From: Dichotomocladium elegans
Lineage: Eukaryota > Mucoromycota > Mucoromycetes > Mucorales > Lichtheimiaceae
Length of the DNA stretch: 64,000 bases
Direction of reading: 5' to 3'
NCBI GenBank assembly: GCA_025716815.1
Contig: JAIXMN010000017.1
Span: 558,001-622,000, forward strand
Part shown: one piece after another, positions 12,610 through 24,306 of the stretch
Position numbering within the stretch: position 1 is the first letter of the stretch
How the letters are laid out: each line of letters starts with the position of its first letter
Notes under the pieces: generated by a model
The model's database searches: none
What the model was told of the DNA's origin: nothing
The model's input: only the letters and a program-made list of their open reading frames with translations
Position numbers and translations under genes: made by a program

Positions 12610-14060
12610 TCACTTGCGTACACGGTATGCCTGTTCCAGCTCGGCTTCTAATGCCTTGATCTCCGCATGCTGTGCTTCCAGATCCTTGTTGAGGCGGTCG
12701 CGCTCGGAAATGAGCTTTTTTTTAAAGAAAAAGAGAGAAAGAGTCACGTGTGAACTTTCTCAAACATGCATGATGATGATCCATCTCTGTGTGTATATAT
12801 ATATACCTGCTGTTCCCATTGGCGGAATCTATTTTCTTCCTGCTTGACCTGTTCAGTGAAGCGTTTGCGCAAAGCATCCTCCTTTTCGCGATAGCGATGA
12901 GAATCTCCCTTGGCGGGCTTGCTATCTCCAAATTTGCGCGTAGCCATCTGTTGCTGACGGTAAGTTTCATAATGGATCTCCTCCGTGGTGGTGATCAAAT
13001 CTAGCATGTGGGTACGGATCAAGAGATTCCTGAGCTTCTTAAAATCACAATGGCTCTCGTTCTCAACTTCGGCCACACCCCAGGAGTATTGGCGTCCAAC
13101 GACCTTGCGACCATCGGGTGTGGTGACAAGCAAAGTGGAACCGATTATCGAAAAGGGCATGGCAGCCATAATGTCCCGATTGCGTTGTGTTGTGGACTCA
13201 TCATCGCTTTCGATCGGGCAGCTGTAGACCCGAATATTCTGAGCCTGGATGACAGCACGGATCTATGGTGAAAAGATTGGGGAGAGGGAAATGATTTAAA
13301 GTTGCTGTGGTAATAATGGATGTTCTTGTTCCAAACTCACGCGCTCCTTGAACGCAGATAGATCCTTAGGTGTAAGAGTGTCTGCTTTGGCAATCACGGG
13401 GATGAGATTGACTCTTGATCCAAGACGCTTCATAGCCTCGATATCCAATGGTTTGAGTCTACATATTGGATCCTGTCTCTGATGAGCGTCACACAGTTCC
13501 CCCTTGCTCCATTACCACCACCATCTATCGATTACGTTTGGCCCGTCGGACGGATAAAGTAAAGGCATGCATGAACACGACGATCTGCCTTGCCTTGGCG
13601 GCTTGGCTGCTGCTCCTGCCGCATGAATGATTCATGCTGATCATCCACAAAATCAACGACGGGAGTCCAGCTCCCCCGGTTATTCACATAATCACCAAAC
13701 CCAGGCGTATCAATGACCGTGAGATTCACTCGAAAATTATTCTCCTCCAGCTCGGCCCTGGTGACCTCAATCTCGACTGTGCGGTCGTCTGTCTTCGAAG
13801 TCTTATGTCGGTGCTCGAGCTTGCGGGGATCCTTTATCGCGGTCGCGAACAATGTGTTGATAAATGTTGTTTTACCCACACCAGACTCGCCTTTCAACCA
13901 GCACATCAGCATTAATTGTTCATGTGGACTTCTTTCTCTTTTCTTTTATTGGTTTCAACGTACCACACACCATGATAGTAAAGTCAACACCACGTCTGGC
14001 GACGATCTTGTGCCTTTGGTTGGGCAAGTGCGCCACACCAATGCCAAATCCAGGAGCCAT
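12610..14060 (-). CDS. Septin (Cdc11/Cdc12 class)
   Basis: Five exons: 14060-13964, 13890-13536, 13458-13341, 13262-12807 and 12714-12610. The total is 1131 nt (376 aa) with every phase closing. The N-terminus ([15 protein letters not shown]) is the usual septin start, followed by the P-loop [15 protein letters not shown], the G3 motif DTPGFGD and the G4 motif AKAD. The septin unique element follows ([31 protein letters not shown]). The C-terminus is a coiled coil rich in Glu/Arg ([15 protein letters not shown]). Septins assemble into GTP-bound filaments at septa, hyphal bases and the cortex. Sequence fits the Cdc11/Cdc12 branch; I cannot separate the two without a tree. It converges on the ankyrin gene with about 95 bp between the stops. 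Confidence 0.95.
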
Positions 14061-14209
14061 AAGGGACGGTAAAGATAATCAGGGAAAAAAGATGGCGAGA
14101 GAGAGAAAGAGAGATAGAGAAAAGAGAGAAAGAAACCAAGAGGGGAAAAGGGGAGAGATAATAAATTGAATGGACTCCGATCCAAAACGAAAATCAAAGA
14201 GGTACATGG

Positions 14210-14253
14210 GTGTGTGTATGTGTGCGTGTGTGTGTGTATGTGTGTATATGTGC
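14210..14253. repeat. GT-rich microsatellite
   Basis: An imperfect (GT)n/(TGTA) tract immediately upstream of the septin start on the septin-gene template side. It lies between the septin and the polyQ gene, so it sits in the septin promoter or 5' leader. Confidence 0.9.
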
Positions 14254-14294
14254 ACAATGGCAGCGTGTTACAAAAATATTGGCTTTCTTTTCCC

Positions 14295-14574
14295 TTAGCT
14301 CCACGAGCTAGATATCATATCGCGTTTCATGTAATCATCTGCGGATACATCTGAAATGCCAAACAGGGATGAGTCCCTCCGCCGACCGGGAATGGACTGT
14401 GCCATGGCCGGAGGGTTTGATCTGGTTTTGTACAGTCCTTGATACCCGTCCCTCGTATCCTGTCGATCACCTATGGAAGCACCAGGAATAGCTGTTGGTT
14501 TGCTTATGCTACTGTCACTGAATTCACGTTGGTGGCGCCGCAGTTGCTCCCACTGTTCCTCCCTATCATGTTGT

Positions 14575-14606
<32 letters not shown>

Positions 14607-14690
14607 CTGTTGTTGTTGTTGTTTTAGTATTTCACTGGGGCTCTTTCTAGTCAGCTTGTCTTTGATGTTGTTAACAAAAGAATTAAACAT
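14295..14690 (-). CDS. Small polyglutamine protein, unknown function
   Basis: Single-exon frame of 131 aa with ATG at 14690. After a basic leader (MFNSFVNNIKDKLTRK) there is a run of 17 glutamines encoded by mixed CAA/CAG codons (about 14573-14623), then a charged, probably disordered region and the C-terminus DDYMKRDMISSSWS. No domain is recognised. The mixed codons argue that the glutamine run is maintained as protein sequence rather than being a young triplet expansion. It shares a 158-bp divergent intergenic region with DMC1. Another ATG is possible only further inside. Confidence 0.6.
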
Positions 14691-14848
14691 AATTTTTGAT
14701 AAAACAGAAGACGAACATGTATAAAAATCCAAGATTGCCGGATCGAAGTGAAATAAAACGAGACAGCGAACCCCAGCCAAAAGTGAAACAGACCCATTCT
14801 CATTTGTCGTCAATTCGTTTTGTTTCTTTTTCCTCTTCTTACAACCAA

Positions 14849-16691
14849 ATGCCTCCCAAAAAAGACCTTGTACCTCAGCAAGACCCGTCTGTGGATGATC
14901 CGCCCTCGAGCAGTGATGATGAGGATTCCCTGGCTTGTCCTGACCAGCAAGTAAAGAAAAAAGATCGTACCCTATATACCTAATCGCACCCACGTCTTAC
15001 AGACGATCATACTGACTAAAAACATCCTGTCCTCCCTTTCACTTACCTTTTTAGCTATTTTACACGAGTATCGATGCGCTTCAGGCAAGTTGCTTCCTTC
15101 CAACCTAGGAAGACGAGCATTAAAAAAAGGGAATATTTATCTGGCAGGCCCAAGGGATCAATGCAGCAGACATTAACAAACTCAAAACGGCCGGTGTCTG
15201 CACGATTAGGGTAACGTACCTTCTTCATTTTATGTACGTTTTTAATAACTGGATAAGCTACTAGGGTGCCCATATGATGACGAAAAAAACCTTGCTGAGG
15301 ATCAAAGGACTCTCGGAAACAAAGGTGGATAAGATCAAGGACGCTGCTGGAAAAGTCCAGGCAAGTGATTTTTTTTGCCCGTCTTCTCGTGTCCGTGTTA
15401 AAACCGACGGCCATCTGAATATAAGGACTACTCGAATACATAACCATCTTTCTTTTCTTTTTTCCTGTTTCTAGGGATGTGGCTTCATGACGGCGGCCGA
15501 AGTGTCTCGGTACAGAGAAAAGGTCGTGAGAATATCGACAGGGAGTAAAATGGTCGATCAATTGCTCGGAGGTAGTAGGATGGCATCTTATACGCAAAGT
15601 TATATATGCCTTGACGTGTTTCTCCTACTTTTACAGGTGGTATACAAAGTATGTCAATCACAGAAGGTAAGCGAAGAGACCTATTGGAATGGATGATTGC
15701 CAAAAGCACGACGTTATTTTTAGTCTTTGGAGAATATCGCACCGGCAAAACCCAATTAGCGCACACATTGTGTGTGCAGGTCCAGCTTCCATTTTATCAG
15801 GGTGGCGCAAATAGCAAAGCAGGTATATGTTGCCAAGTGTGAGTTGAGATGTCGCACTTGCTTGCTTACTCTTTCATCCGCGTTCTCGCCTTGTGTGTGT
15901 CGGTATGAATGTGTTTGACAAGCATACATTGACACCGAAGGCACATTTCGCCCTGATCGAATCCGCTCTATCGCAGAGCGATTCGGGGTCGATCCCGAGG
16001 TGACCTTGGATAATATCATTGTGGCACGTGCATGGAATAGCGACCATCAGATGGACCTGCTCACGGAAATTGCGGCGAAGTTTGCTGAAGATCACGGCGT
16101 CTTCCGCTTGCTCGTTGTCGACTCAATCATTGCCCTCTTTCGCTGCGATTATGCAGGACGCGGGGAGCTCGCTGAGCGTCAACAGAAGCTTAACCAGATG
16201 CTTAATCGTCTCACAAAAATTGCTGAAGAATATAATGTTGCCATCTTTCTCACCAATCAAGTCTCTTCTGACCCTGGGGGTAATAGAAACACCAAACTTG
16301 GCCATCTATGTTATTGACATGTCCCTTGTGTTCTGCAATACTCAGGTGGCATGGTGTTTGTCTCGGATCCAAAGAAGCCTGTAGGCGGCCATATCCTAGT
16401 ATGCCTCGCTCTCTGTTTTGTGTATGCTTTTAACATGGCCTGACATCTCTTTCTTCTTCATTTTTTTTACAGGCGCACGCGTAAGTTCTATTTAGTGGGC
16501 TGATCTATATGTCGCTGAAACGACCAATTGCCCTATATACGCATATACATATCAGGTCCGCGACACGGGTCTACTTGCGCAAAGGGCGGGGCGAAGAGCG
16601 TATTGCCAAAATCTACGATTCCCCTGATATGCCCGAGAACGAAGCTTCGTATGTTATCTCGGGTGGCGGTGTCGCCGATGTACTTTCTTAA
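14849..16691 (+). CDS. DMC1: Meiotic recombinase Dmc1
   Basis: Eleven exons: 14849-14950, 15055-15084, 15148-15210, 15265-15360, 15475-15571, 15637-15666, 15724-15822, 15923-16279, 16346-16398, 16473-16480 and 16556-16691. They sum to 1071 nt (356 aa) with every phase consistent. The N-terminal helix-hairpin-helix part reads [18 protein letters not shown] and [15 protein letters not shown]. The RecA core has Walker A GEYRTGKT (about residue 142) and Walker B LLVVDSII (about 235). The loop and C-terminus read [20 protein letters not shown]. The FGEYRTGKT form and the [14 protein letters not shown] segment favour Dmc1 over Rad51. Dmc1 forms filaments on single-stranded DNA and drives interhomolog strand exchange in meiosis. 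Two introns start with GC (15085 and 15361), and exon 10 is only 8 nt long. Confidence 0.95.
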
Positions 16692-16716
16692 ATTCTCTTT
16701 TTATTTGTTTCGCGCC
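16692..16716. other. 25-bp gap between convergent DMC1 and PHS1
   Basis: The DMC1 stop and the PHS1 stop on the other strand are only 25 bp apart, so the 3' untranslated regions of the two transcripts must overlap. Confidence 0.9.
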
Positions 16717-17680
16717 TTATTCGCTCTTCTTCTTCTCCTCCTTGATGGTCCGAATATATTTTCTGCGTTGAGTGAGCATGTGGGAGAACAACACAGGGAA
16801 GCCTATGTTTTTTCCATAAAAAAATACCCTGTCAATGTTGCGTTCTTTGGCTTGTTCAGACACCCCATGTATATATTACCTGGAATGTATACCAATGCCA
16901 CTGCGATCAAAAAGTAGTAATAAAGGGGGTTCCAGGCCTTAGCATAAGGTAAAGCTTTGTAGACCATGGTGAGTTCAGACCCAACACCGGTGGGATAGAG
17001 GACCAAGAAGAAGTTGTAGCGGGCCCAGTTGAGGGCAGAGGGGATGCTTCCCAAGAGGTTGCATGCGTAGAAAGAGTAGCGGACACATTCGGCGATAGAC
17101 CACGCGATTGTCATGGTGGTGAATGACCAGTGTGTACGGATCTGGGGGAAAACGTAGTTGACGCCCCATACCAGAAATAGACGTGAGGCCACCTGCATGG
17201 CTGTGGTCGTCACAGGCGCACGGACAAGTCCTATATCAACGTATTAGTCTGTGCGTAGAGTTTCTCACCAACAGATGGGAGGAGGGGCTGATTTGGACAC
17301 TAAAATGCAATCGTTGCTTACCAAAAAGTGAATGCAATACCTTGAAGATAATAGTCATCAGGCCCACGTTAGTGACACATTCAATATAAACTCTGTCTGT
17401 GTGTGCGTGCGACACGTGTTTCCCCCGAAATAAACTTTTTATTTTTTTTTACCTCCAAAATGGCAGCCGATTGAACTATCAGAAGGGTCGACCAAACAAA
17501 GTGATGCACGCTTTCATAGTTCCCATTGCTGGAGAGAAGCGTGATGGCAATGGTGATGAGGATGCCGAACCAGCACGAGAAACTCAATGCGTTGTAGGCA
17601 AGCAGGTAACTCTCGACCGTTTCGCTGGTTTTCTTTTCTATTGCAACAGGTGTTAATTTGCCTCGATGGCAATTGCTCAT
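16717..17680 (-). CDS. PHS1: Very-long-chain 3-hydroxyacyl-CoA dehydratase
   Basis: Four exons: 17680-17453, 17340-17322 (19 nt), 17230-16880 and 16802-16717. They sum to 684 nt (227 aa). The joined protein reads AAILE / VLHSLFG / LVRAPVTTTAMQVASRLFLV across the tiny exon, as expected for the family. The catalytic Tyr and Glu lie in YPTGVGSE, spaced seven residues apart as in yeast Phs1. Several hydrophobic segments give a polytopic ER membrane protein, and the C-terminus is Lys-rich (RTIKEEKKKSE), a likely ER-retention tail. It removes water from 3-hydroxyacyl-CoA in the very-long-chain fatty acid elongation cycle. The start at 17680 is the first in-frame ATG; an overlapping out-of-frame ATG lies just upstream. 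Confidence 0.94.
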
Positions 17681-20600
17681 TAACTGATGCAGACATGTTT
17701 ATATGCTTGGATATAAAACAAAAAGAGGCCAAGAATCTACGACTTGCCTGCAGGCATAATTTTTTTTTATGAGAGAGGAAAGCAAATGTTGCGAGCGGTG
17801 TGCTGTCTACTTACATGAGCCGATGTAATCTACCTCGTGGGATTTCAGAGTGGGGGGGGAGCGGCGGCCTTGTTTCAGGCAGTCACATAATGTTGTCAGG
17901 ACCATAAATTGGGGGAGGAGAGAGCAAAACGCGCTGTAATACGATGCGAATTTGCTTGGCGATGCTTCCCATACAACAGGACTCGTTCCTACAAAAGGAG
18001 TGGAGGAGAGAGAGAGGATGACATCCCCACATTTGCCCCTCTCCAGAAAAGTCGTGGGTATTCTGAGCTCGTCCTTGATAGCTGTCGCGGAAAACGATGG
18101 TTTGGGCAATTGTGGTCGTCGCATATCTGTCTGAGTGCGCATCTTCGCAGTTCTCTCCTACTTATTTTTGCCTGCCGTGGTCTGGCGCTCCGTTTTGCAT
18201 TGGAGCAATGATTTGCCACCAGCACAGGCCGCTTGAGCGATATGTCGTTTTTCTTGCTGGGATGATTCTCGAAGATTTGCCTCGGATAGAGATGTCAAAG
18301 TTGGGCTTCACCATCAGTTCCCCCCCCACCTGCCAGGTTTCGCAAAGCTGATTCATCTGCAATGCCTGATAGAGAGCGCTGGTTCGGTATCTATAGGAAT
18401 ACTCAAAATGCTTTGAAGCCTGTTGGAGGAGTAACATCATAACCCAAGTCCTTTCCATTTTATTACGGCGGTCTGTGTAGAATTGTCTTTGCTATAAGCC
18501 AGACAATCTAGAAGAATGCGGTACAGATCCTTCTGAATCCCTTCAACTTTAATCCATTCAGGTTGCATCACTCATTCGATACATGGAATTGGGTTGGTAA
18601 GAAGAGCATGATGTAAAACAGACACATCGGTGCGTATCCCTCCAGATTCTATACCCATCTCATCCATACGCAGCCTCAAGCAGACTGGGACAGCGTCTAG
18701 CTATAGATCCCTTCATTTGCAGTATCGGGGTTGAGCCATTCTTTTTTCTTTCCTACATTAAGAGCCTTTTTTTGGATCATATCTTGCTGTGTTTCATGTT
18801 GATATGGAATCAGCTACAGCATACCTTATTGGCGAACTTAATCAAGCCCTTTATCCTATTCGCAAGCTCTAAAATCTTGCCCTTTTTAATGGCGGTTTGC
18901 ATGCGCCACCATTTCTTTTTTAGCTGTTTAATAAATTGATGGAGTGTCGCTATAATTACGTACTTCAGACCCTGGGGTGTCTTGAGCAGTTAGCTGGTCC
19001 ACTTAAGTTGCATTATAACTAACGATAGGATTTCATATCGAAACATTCGCAGATACTATAAAAAACGTTTATGTTCTTCGTTGGGTATAAGTCAGCAACC
19101 TCTTGTTCTACTGCGTTTCTTTAAAAAAAGTGCCGTTTGGTATGCTTCCTTTTCTATTGCAGTACCCATTGCCAGTTCTGAGTGGATATGCTTGGTTCAA
19201 CACTGTAGCTGCTTTGCTGCGATGAATGTATATACTGTACTCAGAGCATTTCCCTAAACATCCGTGGAAAAAAAATCCAATCTTGTCGTGGTCGCTGCAG
19301 GTGTATATACGTTGTGTACATGGCTGTACTTGAACCTTGCTTCTTATTATCTCTATATCTATACAGTATAGTATTCTTCCGTTTGGCATACGTGCAGCAT
19401 CAGCATGAGAGGACTTACCTTGCGAGATGCAAGCGAGAAAGGCGTCGGGACGCCATGCATGATTGCTTTGTATGTATTTCAACGTGATGGCGTGCCATGG
19501 TTGTAAATAGCAAATGGCTATGATGCTCAACATGGAATACGAAGGACGCCGACTAACAATTGCTACCTATTTCAATAATATCCCATATGCTTATTAATCT
19601 TGTTAAGGTACGTAACGTTTGGACTTGTTGAGTATTGTAGGAAAAGCGTGATTGAAATGCTAATGTAAGGCATATGTCCTGAGAAAGGATCACGGGTCCG
19701 ATAAATAGGGTCACATTCAGACTGACTTGGTTCCGTGTTCAAAAAATTCACGACTGTCTGGTATCAGGAACCGGCAGGTTTGGCTGGTTGGTTTCCAGCG
19801 ACTGCTTGTCGCTTCGATGGGCACCATGTGCGTCACCTTAACATGATTGCTATGGAACGGCTCATGCTTCATAGTGAGAGGAATTATCCTTTTCTCTCCA
19901 CCCCCCCTTTTCAATGAAATGTGTCCCCATCGATCGATCTGTTCGGCGACCGCGGTACGAACATAACCCAACCTCTGAGCCCATAAACACTATGCGACAT
20001 GCCCATTACCCGTTTGATTCCGGGAATACCATGCCTAGCGGCATAGGCTGACACATGCTCAATAGGAGAGCCGATAATCTGGAGAGAATGCTTATGCGCC
20101 ATTTGATGGAAGCAAACACAGCTCATTTTCGCAATTCTGATTGGCAAAGCCATTTCAATAGGCCATTTCTTTCCTATCATCGAAACAATAATACATCCAA
20201 TGTAATCACTATTCAAAATGGCGCACGTGCGACTTTTTGGGAAAAAAGCAGTGCATGCAGAGTAGGAACCTGAAACCGAAAGAAACCGACATATGCAGGA
20301 TGGTTCATATTTGTAATTCTTATTTTTGCGACATGCCTTGTATCAGCAAGGCAAATACATAGGCACCAGGACATATGTGTCATTTGTCGTCATCAGGCGC
20401 TGGTGGCGGGCGGTGTATAGAGGGGGTAGCGGAAGGTGAAGAAGAATGAATGACTAGCACAGGGTGTCGCTTGTGTTCCCCTCCTTCCAGCGCAAAACAT
20501 ATCTCAACCATTTCGATTGTTTATCGTTCACTTTATTTGTTGACCGATGCAGATACGCGTGTGTGTGTGTGTGTGTGTCCTCTATCTTTCTTATCGAAAC

Positions 20601-20901
20601 CATCCTTTGTGATAAAAAGGGAGGAAAGATAAAAGCCCATCCTCACTTGAGTGGAAAGAGAGACACGACCGTGTCGCCGAAGACATAGCGAAAAATGGTG
20701 CTACCGCCATTGGTATTGATCCATACTTCTGTTCTACGACCGGGTATGATGCGTGGCCTCATCATCGTGATCGCGTGATAGAGTGAGGGATCCACACGCC
20801 CGCTTTTTGTTTATATAAAGGTTGCCCTTCTCTTGTCCTCCGCCCCTTCTGAGGCACACGTACACACACTTTTCTCTTTTTCTTCTGACCGTGCGTTCAT
20901 C
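17681..20901. other. 3.2 kb region without a convincing gene
   Basis: Contains the PHS1 promoter at its left and the MFSD1-like promoter at its right. On the minus strand two adjacent frames (18458-18162 and 18142-17807) can be linked by plausible splice sites (CTGGCAG|GTGG at about 18330). The predicted protein has no recognised motif and I do not call it. A 141-residue frame at 19533-19108 (minus) and frames at 19717-20216 show no protein-like conservation signal that I can recognise. A GT dinucleotide run sits at 20559-20578. Confidence 0.5.
20811..20820 (+). promoter_or_regulatory. TATA box of the MFSD1-like gene
   Basis: TTATATAAAG lies about 85 bp before the ATG at 20902, followed by a pyrimidine-rich stretch. 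This is the usual position for a core promoter with a short leader. Confidence 0.6.
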
Positions 20902-22876
20902 ATGTATTCCAAGGACAAGGAAAGAGAAAGTGAGGCTCTCTTACCAAAGACCCACGGCAACACCTCCAAGTCGCTCCATTCCGATGCTACTAGTCAGGAC
21001 GGCGGTTATGAAACGCACTTGGCTAGGCAACCGAACAAGTACAAGATCATCGCATTACTCTGCGCAATTTTTATGGCCGGTAAAAGCATCCATCGGCCTG
21101 CTGCGATGGGCTGGCTTGCGTCGGTTTTCTAACCATCCTACTCTATACTTTTTTTTTTACCTACAGTGGGAAGCCACTTTGCTGCGCATACCTTGGGCGC
21201 GATGAAAAATACCATCAAGACAGTAATATTTTTTTCTTGCTTTTTTTTTCTCGCCATGTGCTGCATCTCTGACACAAACAAACAAGGAATTTGGAATCTC
21301 GAATGCACAATATGGTGCCATTCAATCCAGTGTATCGATCGTGAACACCATCCTCCCCGCACTTGGTGGCATTTTTCTGGACACATTTGGCACGTTAACC
21401 GGATCTATCATCACGACTGGTCTTATTGCGGTTGGCAATATCCTGGTTGCTATCTCTACGAGCAATAAAAGCTTGGCCACGATGATTGCTGGACGGGTGC
21501 TGTACGGGGTTGGTAGCGGCACTGTAGTGATTGTTCAGGAAACCATTCTTAGCCAGTGGTTCAACGGATCGAGTCTGGCGGCTGTGGTGGCCTTGATGAT
21601 GACAGTCAGCCGTCTGGCATCGTTTTCGGCTCAAGCATCTGTAGTTCCGATCGCTAATCGGTTCGGATGGTATGGTTATGGCTTCTGGGTAAGTATGTAA
21701 ATCTATTTATAAAGAAAATCAGCAAGCCTTGATATCCCCCCCCTCGAGACAAAAGAGCCTGACGATGCATTGCTTACGTGTTCCGCGCCTTAGTTCTGTG
21801 CATTCCTGTGCATCGTCTCTGTTGTGATCAATCTGGTGTATCTATTGCTCATACGGAATTTACCGAGTACAGACGAGAGCAGATATCGATATATTGCGCT
21901 CAAACGGAAACGATCCTTTAGCTGGGATAAGCTTTTGTATTTGCCCCATTCCTACTGGCTCATTGTTTCGATGGAATTCCTTCTCGGCGGTGCGTGGGGG
22001 TGTTTCTTGCACATCAACAGGTACGCTAAAATGGCACGGGATTTACCGCTTTATCCGGTTCTCACTCGTGACAAGTGAGATGATCAAGATGCGGTTCGGT
22101 TACGACAATGCCCACGCAGCAGCTATCGGCAGCACTGCACAGATCTTACCCATAATTCTCATGCCCATTCTCGGGGTGTGCGTGGACCGCTTTGGAAGAC
22201 GGACATGGATGAGTAAGTAAAAATACAGACGAATCGAGCTTGGGTTGGCTGTTTTGCTTATAAAGCAATTCCTGTTCTTCAAGTGCTCGGCAGCAGCATC
22301 ACGTTTTTGATCTCGATTGTCCTCATCGGTTACACTTATCTGATGCCACTCCTCAGCATGCTGTTCTTTAGCGTGAGCCTGGCGCTTGGACCGGTGGGCC
22401 TTGTTTCCTCCGTACCCGTCATCTTGCCCCTGTCCCTGGTGGGCACCGGCATGGGTCTCATCAAATCAGGGTATATATGAGAGACGCTCTGCACCCCCCC
22501 CCATTTCCGCTCTCCTGCTCATGCATAGGTCTATAGCACAAATATCGGTGCTTCCCTGTTTGACATTGCCACCGGGCTTCTCCAAGATGCGGACCCAGCC
22601 AAAGGCTACGGAGGCGTGGTGGATTTCTTCATCGGGATAGGCGTCCTGGCAGTTCTAGCCGGTCTAACCCTCTGCGTCATAGACCGGACCTTGTATAGGT
22701 CGCTTCTCGACAAGAACGCACGAGAAAGCCTCCAATATTCTCAAGAAGAATGGGTAAAAACTGATGGGGACAAGTTGAACAGAAAGATGTGGGCCAACTG
22801 GATCTATGGCGGTGTATTTTTAGCATTGGCCGCATTAAGTTGGGGCTTGTTTATCAGATTCGTACTTCTGTTATGA
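20902..22876 (+). CDS. Major facilitator transporter, MFSD1-like
   Basis: Seven exons: 20902-21079, 21167-21222, 21287-21688, 21794-22020, 22076-22212, 22284-22470 and 22537-22876. The total is 1527 nt (508 aa), phases closed. The N-terminus is hydrophilic and has a dileucine-like EALLPK motif, seen in lysosome- or vacuole-targeted transporters. About twelve membrane segments follow, with MFS signatures GRVLYGVGSGTVVIVQE in the N-half and DRFGRRTWM between helices 8 and 9. Overall it resembles the MFSD1 branch, whose animal members export dipeptides from lysosomes. Vacuolar localisation and substrate are inferred only from that similarity. Confidence 0.88.
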
Positions 22877-23011
22877 TTGGATAAAGGATACTTTTTATTG
22901 ATAATCTAAATTAAAACTTGAAAACATTGCCTTCGTTATAACCGAGCCTATTGAGATGATGAGGTGAGCCTCCGTTTGTCCTGTCCCAAGTCAGTCATCA
23001 CAACACAACAC

Positions 23012-24306
23012 TTACTCCTTGAGGATGCCAGACACTTCACCCTGTGACTTGTCCTTAGCCTTGGGGCCAGAGATCGACGCAAGCATTGGATCGGGACCAC
23101 AGATGAAAATCTTGGCCTTCTCGTCCTCAGGACCAGGCATGTACTTCTTGATGGCCTCGGCAGTAACGAAACCGGTGAGACCCTCCCAGTCCTTGGGAGG
23201 ACGATCAAGAGCATACACGACCTTGAAGCGGTCGCCATATTGCTTGGCGTAACCTTCCAATTCCTCTCTCAAGAGAATATCCTCTTCGGTCTGATTGGCA
23301 AAGAGGAGAGTGATCTTGGTGGTCTTATCATCCGAATTCTTTCCAAACACGTGACGGATCACTTGGAGCTGGGATTCGCTTAGTCAGTTTATCCGTTCGT
23401 GACCTGATCGCAGCTTCACTTACCATAGGCGTGATTCCAGTACCACCAGCAATCATTCCGAGGTGCTCAACCTTGTTCTCTTCCCACTTATACTTTTGGA
23501 AGGGACCCTTGACCTCCAGTGTCTCACCGACCTTGAGGTTGGCAATGTGCTTGCTCATCTTACCCTCGGGGTACTCCTTGACAATAAGGTCAAAATAACC
23601 GGTAGCCTGCGATGGTTTTTCATGAGCGCTTCTAGTTCATCCATCGAATATCACACATGTTGCTGTATTCACCTCCTCAGGGGATGTAGGAGTGTAAGGG
23701 CGGATGATATATCCAGTAGAGCCATCCTTCTTGGTAAAGGGCTTGCGGGTAATCACGCATGAGGCAGTAGGGAGTGCGGCAGTCTGCTTCTCGTCGGGAA
23801 GAGCAAAGCGATACAAAGCGGTATTGTGATTGATGGGCTCGACTTTTTGGAGCTATTATGTACGTATATCAATTGCAATGGCCATATCAGAGAAAGAAAA
23901 ATAAACGGGAGAAAGCATTGTTAGCTTGTGTATTTAAGAACTTTTTCTCTTGCGCGCGCGCGCTCGTACCTTGAACGCCTTAAACTGGCTCGGGTCAAAT
24001 GCAGGCTCAGCAGGAGCAGCAGGAGCAGCAGGAGTCACAGTAGCCAAGGCCTGGTTATAATAAAGACCACCAGCAACACCAAGGCCGGTGAGACCGGCCA
24101 ACAAAAGGGTGTTACCACCCTTCTTGCCGGCCTGCGAAGCGTAAGCACGCGTGCCCTAAAGACATGCGCGACATGAGCCCTTTTTTTTTGTACGCTGGTG
24201 CCGATATTTCCCATGGTGGAATGATTGACAGGCATTCACAAACCTTGATGTTAGCTTGAGTGGTGGCGCGAACGGAGCTGAGCAAGGAAGTCGAGACGAA
24301 ACGCAT
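23012..24306 (-). CDS. MCR1: Mitochondrial NADH-cytochrome b5 reductase
   Basis: Five exons: 24306-24244, 24155-23970, 23852-23673, 23606-23424 and 23368-23012. The total is 969 nt (322 aa). The N-terminus is a mitochondrial presequence (Arg/Ser rich, no acidic residues), followed by a single hydrophobic segment (TLLLAGLTGLGVAGGLYY) and an Ala/Pro linker. FAD binding is shown by RPYTP, and NADH binding by GGTGITPM and CGPDPM. The family passes electrons from NADH to cytochrome b5 and helps regenerate D-erythroascorbate; yeast Mcr1 sits in the outer membrane and the intermembrane space. Length matches the family. The stop lies 135 bp from the stop of the convergent transporter gene. Confidence 0.95.

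Noticed and set aside
19108..19533. 141-residue minus-strand frame
   Set aside because: No recognisable motif, no supporting splice chain, AT-rich composition; probably chance.
20226..20262. A stretch resembling the transposon end (GTGCGACTTTTTGGGAAAA)
   Set aside because: Only about 25 bases match and the other diagnostic blocks are absent nearby; may be chance.
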